Below, piece after piece: positions 17,160 through 25,620 of a DNA stretch of 64,000 bases (within the stretch, counting starts at the first letter, position 1; each line of letters starts with the position of its first letter). Below the pieces are notes generated by a model, which saw only the letters and a program-made list of their open reading frames with translations, did not search any database and was not told the DNA's origin. Both the position numbers and the translations under genes were made by a program. This DNA comes from Flavobacteriales bacterium. Lineage in GTDB: Bacteria; Bacteroidota; Bacteroidia; Flavobacteriales_F; PHOS-HE28. The stretch spans positions 124,001 through 188,000 of the forward strand of contig JADKJM010000004.1 of assembly GCA_016721005.1 (NCBI GenBank), read 5' to 3'.

Positions 17160-17933
17160 TCACAACACCCTCCGCACCATCCGCAGCTTGTGCGTGTAGC
17201 GGCCTTCCTCGGCGTTGTAGATCCCTTGCTGGTCCAGCTTGTCGATGCGCACGCGGCCGCTGGCGTGGGCCACTTGCAGGTCGTCGTCCTCGTTGCGGGT
17301 GAGCACCATGCCCACATGTACGATCCTGCCTTCCTCGTTGTCGAAGAAGACGAGGTCGCCGGGTTCGCTCAGATCGAGGAGATCCACGTTGTCGCCTTCG
17401 GTGGCTTGGGCGGAGGCATCACGTGGGAGGTAGATGCCCATGAGGATGAAGACCATTTGCACGAGTCCGCTGCAATCCACGCCCCACGGCGTGCGACCGC
17501 CCCATAGGTATGGTGCGCCCAGGAAGGGGTGGAGGTAGAGTTCGAGCAGGTCGGCGCGTTCGAGTTCGGGCCGGTGGTTGGTCACGGCTTGCACCGGCAC
17601 GCGGTGGCCTTGCCAGAGGATGTGGTCATCGGCATAGAAAGGAAGCACGGCACCGTAGGTGAGCGGAATGGGACGATCGCCAAGGTCCACGATCGTGTTC
17701 TGGTCGATCACGCGCAGGTCCGGATCGAAGTTCGGCGAGGTGCAGGGGAGGATCTGCTTGTGGTCCACCCAACCCTCGTAGCCGTCGTGATCGAAACGCA
17801 GTTTGGACCAATTGCCTTTCGTGTCCACCACATCGGCGGTCTCTCCGAAGAGCCACTGTGAAACCAATTCAGCGCGGTCGTTCGGCTCGGAACGGACCGG
17901 AACGATGGAGAGGGGGCAGATGACCTTGGACAT
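17160..17933 (-). CDS. NlpC/P60-family (C40) peptidase with N-terminal SH3 region
   Basis: A 257-residue protein. The first 65 residues form an SH3b-like domain (VPVRSEPNDRAELVSQWLFG, GYEGWVDH), followed by a second SH3-like segment to about 120, and the catalytic NlpC/P60 domain to the end. The catalytic cysteine is C154 in GVDCSGLVQ and the histidine H206 in RIVHVGMVL; a third polar residue lies in VAHASGRVRID. This layout matches dipeptidyl-peptidase VI-type enzymes that cleave gamma-D-glutamyl bonds in murein peptides. No signal peptide is visible, so it may act on recycled muropeptides in the cytoplasm (inference). It lies upstream of the 194-aa secreted protein gene on the same strand. 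Confidence 0.9.
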   Translation of the reverse strand: MSKVICPLSIVPVRSEPNDRAELVSQWLFGETADVVDTKGNWSKLRFDHDGYEGWVDHKQILPCTSPNFDPDLRVIDQNTIVDLGDRPIPLTYGAVLPFYADDHILWQGHRVPVQAVTNHRPELERADLLELYLHPFLGAPYLWGGRTPWGVDCSGLVQMVFILMGIYLPRDASAQATEGDNVDLLDLSEPGDLVFFDNEEGRIVHVGMVLTRNEDDDLQVAHASGRVRIDKLDQQGIYNAEEGRYTHKLRMVRRVL

Positions 17934-18024
17934 AGGAGGATCGGTTGATCAGAAGATCAGATGATCAGAAAATGAAAACCCGTTAGTCGTGAACTCATTT
18001 GAGGATGATCTCTGCATCGACCGA

Positions 18025-19203
18025 TCACAGTGCTTCGATCACCATGGCGCTGGCACCGCCGCCGCCGTTGCAGATCCCAGCAGCGCCGTATTTCGCACCG
18101 TTCTGTTTCAGCACGTTGATGAGCGTGACGATGATCCGCGCGCCGCTGCATCCGAGCGGGTGCCCGAGTGATACCGCGCCGCCGTTCACATTCACCTTCG
18201 CGGGATCGAGTTCCATCAGGCGTGTGTTCACAATGCCGACCACGGAGAAGGCCTCGTTCAGTTCGAAGTAGGCGATGTCGCTCATCTTCAGTCCGGCCTT
18301 TTCCACAGCGCGGGGCAACGCCTTCGCGGGTGTGGTGGTGAACCACTCGGGCGCTTGCTCGGCATCGGCATAGCCCAGCACCTTGGCGATGGGCTTCAAC
18401 CCGAGGGCCTTGGCCTTCTCGGCGCTCATGAGCACCACGGCCGCTGCACCATCGTTGATCGTGCTCGCATTCGCGGCTGTCACGGTGCCGTCCTTGCTGA
18501 ACACCGGCTTCAAGGTGGGCACCTTGTCGAACTTCACGGCCTTGTACTCCTCGTCCTCGCTCACGACCACATCACCCTTGCGGGTCTGCACGGTCACGGG
18601 CACCACCTCATCCTTGAACTTGCCCGCAGCCCAAGCGGCTGCACTGCGCTTGTAGCTCTCAATGGCGAAAGCGTCCTGCTCCTCACGGGTGATCTTGTGC
18701 TCCTTCGCGGTGTTGTCGGCGCTCACGCCCATGGCGTTCTGGTGGTACACGTCGGTAAGGCCGTCCTTGCCGATGCCATCGATCAGTTGCCCGTTGCCGA
18801 ACCGTTGACCGTAGCGCGCAGTCTCCACATAGTAAGGGGTGCGGCTCATGTTCTCCATGCCACCGGCCACCACCACATCGGCATCGCCGAGCAGGATGTC
18901 CTGCGCGCCCATCATGATCGCCTTCATGCCGCTGGCGCACACCTTGTTCACCGTGGTGCAGGCCACTTCGTCCGGCAGGCCGGCGAACTTGGCCGCCTGC
19001 CGTGCGGGCGCTTGGCCGAGGTTCGCTTGCAGCACGCTGCCCATGATCACCTCATTCACTTCGGAAGGTGCGACCCCCGCTCTTTCCAAGGCAGCCTGCA
19101 CGGCCGTAGCGCCGAGCTTGGTGGCGGGCACTTCGGACAAACTGCCGCCGAAACTGCCAATGGGAGTACGCACTGCGGAAACGATGACGACTTCACGAGC
19201 CAT
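18025..19203 (-). CDS. Acetyl-CoA C-acetyltransferase (thiolase)
   Basis: A 392-residue thiolase of standard length. The acyl-accepting cysteine is C89 in NKVCASGMKAIMMG, the NEAF motif with its active-site region follows (LNEAFSVVGIVN), and the C-terminal GHPLGCSGARI supplies the second histidine/cysteine pair. It condenses two acetyl-CoA to acetoacetyl-CoA or runs in reverse in fatty-acid or ketone breakdown. Biosynthetic and degradative thiolases cannot be separated from sequence alone, so no symbol is given. An exact TACCTTTG -7 element (19228-19235) lies 24 bases upstream of the ATG. It appears monocistronic. Confidence 0.93.
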   Translation of the reverse strand: MAREVVIVSAVRTPIGSFGGSLSEVPATKLGATAVQAALERAGVAPSEVNEVIMGSVLQANLGQAPARQAAKFAGLPDEVACTTVNKVCASGMKAIMMGAQDILLGDADVVVAGGMENMSRTPYYVETARYGQRFGNGQLIDGIGKDGLTDVYHQNAMGVSADNTAKEHKITREEQDAFAIESYKRSAAAWAAGKFKDEVVPVTVQTRKGDVVVSEDEEYKAVKFDKVPTLKPVFSKDGTVTAANASTINDGAAAVVLMSAEKAKALGLKPIAKVLGYADAEQAPEWFTTTPAKALPRAVEKAGLKMSDIAYFELNEAFSVVGIVNTRLMELDPAKVNVNGGAVSLGHPLGCSGARIIVTLINVLKQNGAKYGAAGICNGGGGASAMVIEAL

Positions 19204-19227
19204 GGGTCTGGTTTGGGGTTAGGTCGG

Positions 19228-19235
19228 CAAAGGTA
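19228..19235 (-). promoter_or_regulatory. -7 promoter element of the thiolase gene
   Basis: TACCTTTG on the minus strand matches the Bacteroidota TAnnTTTG consensus 24 bases upstream of the ATG. No convincing -33 TTTG is present at the right distance. Confidence 0.4.
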
Positions 19236-19274
19236 TTCCCCTCGTCCTGGCGAACGAGTGAGTGCCTCAGTTTG

Positions 19275-19312
19275 CCCCTCACCCCCTGGCCCCTCTCCCA
19301 AGGAGAGGGGGG
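19275..19312. repeat. Dispersed CCCTCTCC-AAGGAGAGGG-type hairpin
   Basis: CCCCTCTCC (19290-19298) pairs perfectly with GGAGAGGGG (19302-19310) around a CAA loop, preceded by CCCCTCACCCCCTGG. This combination is a familiar intergenic repeat in many bacteria. It lies between the thiolase promoter and tRNA-Ser. Confidence 0.6.
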
Positions 19313-19527
19313 AATGCCCGCGCGCGTAGCCTGCCGCAAGCACGCACATGGGCTTGTTTGCGGCGGGTGATCCGGTAGACCACGACATAGCCCATCCCAT
19401 GGGACACGCGAGATGCTGAATGTGTGCGGCACCCGGTTAGCGCAGTTCAAACTGATGCACTGCGCGAATGAGTGAGCCGTCTATATTTGCGACCCCTTAA
19501 CGGGGAATGTTCTTTCAGATCCCATTC

Positions 19528-19618
<91 letters not shown>

Positions 19619-19627
19619 GAAGAAGAA

Positions 19628-19657
19628 GCCGACCGCCGGAATGGTGGTCGGCTTTTT
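19628..19657 (+). terminator. Intrinsic terminator of tRNA-Ser
   Basis: GCCGACCGCC (19628-19637) pairs with GGTGGTCGGC (19643-19652) through ten base pairs including one G-U, with a 5-base loop, and is followed at once by TTTTT. Confidence 0.9.
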
Positions 19658-19676
19658 CGTTCGGATCGAGACAGTT

Positions 19677-19787
19677 GACCTCTTTCCTAATTCAGTCACG
19701 CCCCTTTGCACCTCATCCTTTATCCTTCTCCCTCGCTTCGCTTTGCTCGCGATGACGAGAAGGAGTGGATGAATTAGGAAAGAGGTC
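19677..19787. mobile_element. 111-bp MITE-like element with perfect 18-bp inverted ends
   Basis: GACCTCTTTCCTAATTCA at 19677-19694 is the exact reverse complement of the 18 bases at 19770-19787. Inside, CCTTCTC and GAGAAGG form a second nested stem around CCTCGCTTCGCTTTGCTCGC. No coding potential exists in 111 bases. The size and terminal repeats fit a miniature inverted-repeat element or a structural repeat; I see no clear target-site duplication, so transposition is inference. Confidence 0.5.
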
Positions 19788-19903
19788 TAGTGATCAGGTG
19801 GTAATGGACGCAGGAAGTCGTTGATGGGATGGGTTTCTCACACTTCCTTCCTGTTCGTGTGTTGAACGAAGGGTCAATTGTCCTTCCTTTGCGGCCCCTT
19901 GTT

Positions 19904-19977
19904 CGGGGCGTAGCGTAGCCCGGTATCGCGCCTGCTTTGGGAGCAGGAGGTCGTCAGTTCGAATCTGGCCGCCCCGA
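19904..19977 (+). tRNA. tRNA-Pro(TGG)
   Basis: Acceptor strands CGGGGCG (19904-19910) and CGCCCCG (19970-19976) pair fully, with discriminator A. The anticodon arm CCTGC-TTTGGGA-GCAGG gives TGG. D-loop (AGCCCGGTA-like) and T-loop (TTCGAATC) match proline tRNAs. A terminator-like hairpin follows, and a decayed second copy lies about 107 bases further on. Confidence 0.95.
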
Positions 19978-19984
19978 CAATAGA

Positions 19985-20014
19985 GAAGGTCAGCAACTGC
20001 TGGCCTTCTTTCAT
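19985..20014 (+). terminator. Hairpin terminator after tRNA-Pro
   Basis: GAAGGTCAGCA pairs with TGCTGGCCTTC (one G-U), with a very short loop, followed by TTTCATTTTG. It sits eight bases after the tRNA end. Confidence 0.75.
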
Positions 20015-20024
20015 TTTGAATGGT

Positions 20025-20092
20025 GCCCGGTATCGTGTCTCTGCCGTACGGCAGACGGGAAGGTCGTCAGTGGATCTGGCCGCCCCGACAAG
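20025..20092 (+). pseudogene. Decayed tRNA-Pro copy
   Basis: Three blocks match the intact tRNA-Pro in order: GCCCGGTATCG (D-arm, 20025-20035), AGGTCGTCAG (variable/T-stem side, 20061-20070) and ATCTGGCCGCCCCGACAA (3' half, about 20074-20092). The 5' acceptor strand is replaced by T-rich sequence, the anticodon arm has become the closed palindrome CTGCCGTACGGCAG with no anticodon loop, and the T-loop is shortened. It cannot fold as a working tRNA. A hairpin follows it as it does the intact gene. Confidence 0.7.
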
Positions 20093-20096
20093 AAGA

Positions 20097-20124
20097 GAAC
20101 GCCGTCACGATCGTGGCGGCGTTC
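20097..20124 (+). terminator. Hairpin after the decayed tRNA-Pro
   Basis: GAACGCCG (20097-20104) pairs with CGGCGTTC (20117-20124). The position mirrors the terminator after the intact tRNA-Pro, but the tail TGCGTTCCG is not a U-run. Confidence 0.5.
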
Positions 20125-20153
20125 TGCGTTCCGTGCATCTTTGTCCCGTTCAC

Positions 20154-20226
20154 GGCCCCGTAGCTCAGCGGATAGAGCACGTGCCTTCTAAGCTCGTGGT
20201 CGCAGGTTCGATTCCTGCCGGGGTCG
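20154..20226 (+). tRNA. tRNA-Arg(TCT)
   Basis: Acceptor strands GGCCCCG (20154-20160) and CGGGGTC (20219-20225) pair with one G-U, discriminator G. The anticodon loop CTTCTAA gives TCT, reading AGA. The T-arm is GCAGG-TTCGATT-CCTGC. The anticodon stem CGTGC/GCTCG has a T-T mismatch in its middle pair (29-41); the usual partner strand would be GCACG. A decayed copy begins immediately downstream. Confidence 0.9.
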
Positions 20227-20295
20227 CCGTAGTTCACGGATAGGGTATCCCGCTTATCAGCGGGACGGCCGCAGGTTCGTTCCCTGTTGGGGTCG
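20223..20295 (+). pseudogene. Decayed tRNA-Arg-like copy
   Basis: Aligned with the intact tRNA-Arg just upstream, CCGTAG-TTCA-CGGATAG, GCAGGTTCG and TGGGGTCG are kept in the right order and spacing. The acceptor strands no longer pair well, the anticodon arm is a tight hairpin CCCGC-TTATCA-GCGGG with a six-base loop, and the conserved A of the T-loop is T (TTCGTTC). It is therefore very unlikely to be charged or used in translation. Confidence 0.6.
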
Positions 20296-20550
20296 CAATG
20301 GATCGCAGCGCGGGTGCGGGCTACAGGAGCGCCCGCCGCGAAGCCGGAACGGAGTTATCAACACCGGTTTTGAGGGGTTAGCGCCGGGTTGAACCCGGTA
20401 GATCACCGGGTGGTTCCTGAGGTGGGGGACTCCATCGGGCAAGCTGCCGGGCTGGTCGAATTGTTCAATTCCATTGGCCCTCAGCCCCGTACAGATGGAT
20501 GGTCTTGGCGCAATTTCGCCGCGGCTTAAGAACCAGGGCCACACTGAACG
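20296..20550. other. 255-bp leader interval before the T9SS substrate gene
   Basis: No gene is supported. One perfect palindromic stretch GCCGGGTTGAACCCGGT lies near 20384-20400. A -7 element could not be picked with confidence. Confidence 0.3.
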
Positions 20551-23500
20551 ATGAGATATTTCCTCCTCCTTCTTGCCGTAGTGATGAGTGCGACGCTCAA
20601 CGCAACCGTCTACTACGTTTCGTCAACCGGTAGCGACACCAACAACGGGACCTCCACTTCCACCCCTTGGAAGACGATCACGCGTGTGAACCAGTTGGGC
20701 AGTGCGTTGGTGGCGGGTGACCAGATCCTCTTCCAACGTGGCGGGACGTTCCGTGGACGGGTGGATATGTCCCGGAGCGGAACGACCACCAACAAGATCA
20801 CGGTCGGTGCGTATGGGACAGGAGAAGCACCGGTCATCAGCGGGAGCGACCTCGTGACGAATTGGACGGTACATAGCGGCAACATCTGGAAGGCCAGCGT
20901 ACCCGGCACGGTGCGTATGGTGTATTTCAACGGTGCGATGATGACGACAGCGCGCTACCCGAACACGGGATGGTTGCGCACGGATAATGCATCAAGCACT
21001 TCATTGACGGACGCGGCACTTACCCAAGGCAGCGGCTACTTCACGGGATCGCGGTTGGTGATCCGCACCACGAATTGGAGCTACGACACGGCGTTCGTGT
21101 CGGCGCAGAACAACACTACGCTCACCCACACATCAACCGGGAACAATCTGGGAACGGAACAATGGGGCTACTTCCTCACGAACAAGTTGTCGTTACTTGA
21201 TACCCCCGGTGAGTGGTTCCATGACCGGGCCACGGGCACCTTGTATGTATGGTGCCCGAACAATGCGGTACCTGCGAGCAACACCATCGAAGCAAGCGTT
21301 CGTGATTTCGGTGTGTACACCTCCTACCAGCGGAATAACATCATCATCAAGGACCTGACGATCCAGCACCAGTATGATTGCTCCATCCGGTTAACGGGGA
21401 CCTATAACATCGAGATCACGAATTGTACGATCCAGGATTCCTTCCGCGCGATCTATAGCACGGGGTACAACCAGAACATCCACGACAATACGTTCCGTCG
21501 CCTGTACCAGACCGGTGTTTACTTGCTGGATACAGGTACTTCCATCACGAACAACAACTTCAGCGACATCGCTCTTTGGCCCGGCTTGGGGGAGAAGGAT
21601 TGGGGCTACATCGGGTTGCGCTGCAACGCAGGTGGACTGACGATCTCCAACAACCGCTTTACGAACATCGGCTACATCGGAATGGTGGTGGCCGGGAACA
21701 GTTTGGTGGAACGCAACGTGTTGGAGAACTGCATGATGATCCTGAATGACGGCGGATGCATCGCCTTCGACTTCGCGGATGGATTGATCGTGCGCGAGAA
21801 CATCGTCCGGAACATCATCGGGAATGTGGAGAGCGTGGCTCCGGAGGCTACAGTGAACTATCCAATGACCCATGGCATCTACTTCGGTAACACCACCATC
21901 AAGAACACCACGATCGAGCGGAACACGGCATACAACTGTTCGGGAAGCGGGATCCATGTGGATCACACCATGGTGAGTTCGGGGAACCAGATCAAGGACA
22001 ATGTCCTGTTCAATAACCTGATGGGGATCTCCATCTCGGACTATTCGAACTACAACACACCGGGTGCAACGCCGCCTTATCACGTGTCGTCCTACAACAC
22101 GGTGTATTCGGGGAATATCATGTACAGCTTGCGGAAGGACCAGTTCACCATGCAGCAGATCCATTTGTATAGCGCGCAGATGGTGGACTTCGGGACCTTT
22201 TCGAACAACAAGTACTTCAACCCCTTCAACGAGATGAGCATCGAGGTGTGGAACCCGAATGCGACAATAAGGGAGGTGTACAACCTGGAACGCTTCAAGG
22301 CGATCTACGGGGAGGATCCGAGCGCCACACGGAGCCCGTTGCGGCAGGATGCATACAGCACCGCTTCTGAACTCAGTGGGAACCTGGTGTTGAACGGCAC
22401 CTTCGCCAGCAACGTGACCGGATGGGGCGGCTGGCCGAGCAATGCGGTGATCACACGCGACCTGACCTACCTCGATGGCGGTGCGCTGAAGGCCTATCTG
22501 CCGAATGCGAACCTCTCTCCGCAGCTTACCATGCGGAACCCGGATCAATTCAACCTACAGACCGGGCAGTGGTACCGGATGCGCTTCAGCATTCAGTCCA
22601 ATGCGCTGGGCAAACTCAATGCAGGCGTGAAGGGAGCAAGCCAATTGACCAATGCCAATACGATCTTCGACAGGGACGTTCCGTTCGATACCGAGCGTCG
22701 CGATGTGGAATGGTACTTCCAGGGAGGGCTCACGGATCAGGCGATGGCCCAATTCACCAACAACTACACGGAGCCCACCTATTGGTTGGACAATGTGGAG
22801 TTGCATCGGGTGACCGTTACGCCCGTGGATCCCTTGCAGAACCATTTGATCTACGCGAACGACCAGACCACGGCACAGAGCTACACGCTACCGGCTGGCT
22901 GCTGGAAGAATGTGGATGGTGTTCTGCAAGGCGCTACGATCACCGTGCAGCCGTTCCGTTCCACGATCGTGTACCGGGTGACCGGTGCAGGATGCAACAG
23001 CCCCACGGTGGATTGCCAAGGCGCTGCCGGTGGAACCGCCTTGCCGGGTACTGCGTGCAATGACAACAATCCATGCACGGTGAATGATGTGTGGTCGGCG
23101 GGTTGCCAGTGCATTGGCACGGCTTCGGGACTGTCCGCGAGCATCACCGCAGGCGGCGCGACCAGTTTCTGCTCGGGCGGAAGTGTGGTACTGAGTGCTA
23201 CGACGGGTTCAGGTTATGCCTATGTATGGAAGCGCAACGGCACGGCGATCAGTGGCGCAACAGGCGCGAGCTATGCGGCCACGCTCGCAGGGACCTATAC
23301 GGTGGTTGTGACCAGCAGTGGTTGTACAAGCACGTCATCCGGCGTTGTTGTCACCGTGGGAACCGCACCTTCAGCAACGATCACCGCTGGTGGCGCAACG
23401 ACGTTCTGTAGCGGGAGTAGTGTAACATTCAGTGCCAACACCGGTACGGGCCTTACCTATCAGTGGCGAAAGAACGGAGCCTCGATCAGCGGCGCGACCG

Positions 23501-25611
23501 CAAGCACGTATTCCGCGACGCAGGCCGGCAGCTACAGCGTTGTGGTAACGAGCAGCGGGTGTAGCGCCACCTCGTCCGCAACCACGGTGGTTGTGAATGC
23601 AGCGCCTACTGCGACCCTCACGGCGGGTGGTGCCACCGGTTTCTGCACTGGCGGTAGCGTGGTGTTGAGCGCGAACACAGGAACAGGTCTTACCTATTCA
23701 TGGCGGAAGAATGGCACCACGATCAGCGGTGCGACCGCTTCCTCATACACCGCCACGCTCGCGGGCAGTTACACCGTGGTGGTCGCCAGTGGCGGATGCA
23801 GCACGACGTCGAGCATTGTTCCTGTTACCGTGAACACGACGCCGAGCGCTACGATCACTGCTGGTGGAGCAACCACCTTCTGCGGCGGTAGTAGTGTTAC
23901 ACTGACGGCGAATAGCGGGACGGGGTACACCTACCAATGGAAGAAGAACGGTACGAACGTGAGCGGAGCTACTGCGGTCAGTTACGCTGCGACCACTGCC
24001 GGCAGCTACACGGTCCAAGTGTCCAATGGCGGATGTAGCACCACCTCAGCCGCGAAGACGGTGACGGTCACTGCCGCGCCGACGGCGGTGATCTCAGCAG
24101 GTGGATCATTGAGTTTCTGCACGGGTGGAAGTGTGGCGCTGAGTGCTACGACAGGCAGTGGGTATGCGTTCGTTTGGAAGAAGAACGGGACCACGATCAG
24201 CGGTGCCACGGCGAGTACGTACACCGCCACCACGAGCGGAACCTATACCGTGGTCATCACTTCCGGTGGATGCTCCACCACTTCCGCAGGAGCAGTCGTT
24301 ACCGCCAGCACCGTGCCGACCGCGACGATCACGGCCGGAGGCGCTACGGCGTTCTGCGCGGGCAACAGCGTCCTGCTCAGCGCGAATACGGGTATCGGGC
24401 TCACCTACCAATGGCGCAAGGATGGCGTCTCCATCAGCGGAGCAACGGCGAGCACTTACTCCGCGACCACCGGTGGTGCGTATTCGGTGGTGGTCGCGAG
24501 TGGTTCGTGCAGTAGCACATCGGCATCGACCACCGTTTCCGTGAAGCCAGCGCCGACGGTGAATTGCTCCTCCAGTGCGAGCAGCAGCACGGTGAGTGTG
24601 ACCGCCACCGGTGGACAATCCCCTTACACGTACTCCTGGAACACGAGTCCTGTCCAGACATCCGCCACTGCTTCGGTGAGTGTATCCGGAACCTACACGG
24701 CCACCGTGACCGGTGGAAACGGATGTTCGGCTTCGTGTTCAACCACGATCTCGTTGTCGTCGTCGAGTTCGAATTGCGCTGGTCTGCACACGGAAGCCCA
24801 AGGGACATGGGGTGCAACGGCCACGCAATACAACATGGCTGGATACATGAGTACGCGTTGGGCCACGGCCTTCCCGGCTCCGAACTACCTGACCATCGGT
24901 TGCGGCACGCGACTCATGCGCTTCACCACGGCGAACGCGGTGATCGTGTCCCTGCCGACATACGGCACACCGGCCCTGTTGGCGAATGCGACCGTGGTGG
25001 ACCCGGGTACGACCGTTGCCAATACGCTCGTTGGCCAGCTCGTTTCTCTTCGGATCAACGTGCGCATGGATGAATTGGAACCCACGTTCGGTGCGCCGAC
25101 CGGACTGTTGAAGGATATGACCGTGGCATCCGGCACATTCGCTGGCTGGACCGTTCAGCAATTGCTGGATCACACGAACCAAGCGATCGGCGGCTGTGTT
25201 TCGCAGTATTCCCTCGCCTCGATCAGTTCAGCGATCACCACATTGAACAACGGATACCAAGCTGGCAACATGAACAACGGCTACCTGTTGTGCCCCTCGC
25301 AATTCCGATCGCTGGAGGACACCAGCGACGACGCGGTCGAAGTGGGGACCGGAATGCAAACTGCGGTCTATCCGAATCCGTTCACGACCACGACCACCAT
25401 TGCCTTCTCCGGGCTGGATGTGTTCGAACGATTGACGGTGCAGGTGTTCGCGGTGGACGGCCGCTTGGTGGACACTCCGTTCGATGCCAACGTGCCGCTG
25501 GATGGAACGCTCAAGTTGGAGTGGCACGCAGCAGGTCGGTCGGTCGGTTTGTACCACTATCGTGCGACCAACGGAACGAACGCCGTGAGCGGTAAGCTGA
25601 TGGTGGAGTAG
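20551..25611 (+). CDS. Giant secreted beta-helix / Ig-repeat protein with T9SS sorting domain
   Basis: A 1686-residue protein. Residues 1-18 are a signal peptide. About 19-600 form a right-handed parallel beta-helix of the pectate-lyase type, opening YYVSSTGSDTNNGTSTSTPW with many NITN-like turns. About 605-755 look like a carbohydrate-binding jelly roll (NLVLNGTFASNVTGW). About 822-857 is the cysteine-rich linker ending GCQCIGT. Six 79-residue Ig-like repeats follow (about 860-1335), each with an FC...GC cysteine pair and a W(R/K)KNG core. A SprB-like repeat and a 180-residue unrecognised domain lead to the C-terminal sorting domain (VYPNPFTTTTTIAFS, to residue 1686). Export would go through Sec and then the type IX machine to the cell surface. 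A polysaccharide-binding or -degrading role is likely but the substrate is unknown. Confidence 0.9.
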   Translation: MRYFLLLLAVVMSATLNATVYYVSSTGSDTNNGTSTSTPWKTITRVNQLGSALVAGDQILFQRGGTFRGRVDMSRSGTTTNKITVGAYGTGEAPVISGSDLVTNWTVHSGNIWKASVPGTVRMVYFNGAMMTTARYPNTGWLRTDNASSTSLTDAALTQGSGYFTGSRLVIRTTNWSYDTAFVSAQNNTTLTHTSTGNNLGTEQWGYFLTNKLSLLDTPGEWFHDRATGTLYVWCPNNAVPASNTIEASVRDFGVYTSYQRNNIIIKDLTIQHQYDCSIRLTGTYNIEITNCTIQDSFRAIYSTGYNQNIHDNTFRRLYQTGVYLLDTGTSITNNNFSDIALWPGLGEKDWGYIGLRCNAGGLTISNNRFTNIGYIGMVVAGNSLVERNVLENCMMILNDGGCIAFDFADGLIVRENIVRNIIGNVESVAPEATVNYPMTHGIYFGNTTIKNTTIERNTAYNCSGSGIHVDHTMVSSGNQIKDNVLFNNLMGISISDYSNYNTPGATPPYHVSSYNTVYSGNIMYSLRKDQFTMQQIHLYSAQMVDFGTFSNNKYFNPFNEMSIEVWNPNATIREVYNLERFKAIYGEDPSATRSPLRQDAYSTASELSGNLVLNGTFASNVTGWGGWPSNAVITRDLTYLDGGALKAYLPNANLSPQLTMRNPDQFNLQTGQWYRMRFSIQSNALGKLNAGVKGASQLTNANTIFDRDVPFDTERRDVEWYFQGGLTDQAMAQFTNNYTEPTYWLDNVELHRVTVTPVDPLQNHLIYANDQTTAQSYTLPAGCWKNVDGVLQGATITVQPFRSTIVYRVTGAGCNSPTVDCQGAAGGTALPGTACNDNNPCTVNDVWSAGCQCIGTASGLSASITAGGATSFCSGGSVVLSATTGSGYAYVWKRNGTAISGATGASYAATLAGTYTVVVTSSGCTSTSSGVVVTVGTAPSATITAGGATTFCSGSSVTFSANTGTGLTYQWRKNGASISGATASTYSATQAGSYSVVVTSSGCSATSSATTVVVNAAPTATLTAGGATGFCTGGSVVLSANTGTGLTYSWRKNGTTISGATASSYTATLAGSYTVVVASGGCSTTSSIVPVTVNTTPSATITAGGATTFCGGSSVTLTANSGTGYTYQWKKNGTNVSGATAVSYAATTAGSYTVQVSNGGCSTTSAAKTVTVTAAPTAVISAGGSLSFCTGGSVALSATTGSGYAFVWKKNGTTISGATASTYTATTSGTYTVVITSGGCSTTSAGAVVTASTVPTATITAGGATAFCAGNSVLLSANTGIGLTYQWRKDGVSISGATASTYSATTGGAYSVVVASGSCSSTSASTTVSVKPAPTVNCSSSASSSTVSVTATGGQSPYTYSWNTSPVQTSATASVSVSGTYTATVTGGNGCSASCSTTISLSSSSSNCAGLHTEAQGTWGATATQYNMAGYMSTRWATAFPAPNYLTIGCGTRLMRFTTANAVIVSLPTYGTPALLANATVVDPGTTVANTLVGQLVSLRINVRMDELEPTFGAPTGLLKDMTVASGTFAGWTVQQLLDHTNQAIGGCVSQYSLASISSAITTLNNGYQAGNMNNGYLLCPSQFRSLEDTSDDAVEVGTGMQTAVYPNPFTTTTTIAFSGLDVFERLTVQVFAVDGRLVDTPFDANVPLDGTLKLEWHAAGRSVGLYHYRATNGTNAVSGKLMVE
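23137..24558 (+). repeat. Six 237-bp in-gene tandem repeats
   Basis: Each unit codes 79 residues starting (S/T)ATITAGGAT.FC and ending near TVTV...AP. Units are similar at protein level and share DNA blocks such as ATCAGCGG(T/C)GC(G/A)AC. Six units fit between 23137 and 24558. Copy-number change by recombination would be in frame. Confidence 0.8.
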
Positions 25612-25620
25612 GAGGGATCA

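Noticed and set aside
20223..20295. A fourth functional tRNA
   Set aside because: Acceptor strands do not pair, the anticodon loop has six bases, and the T-loop lacks its conserved A.
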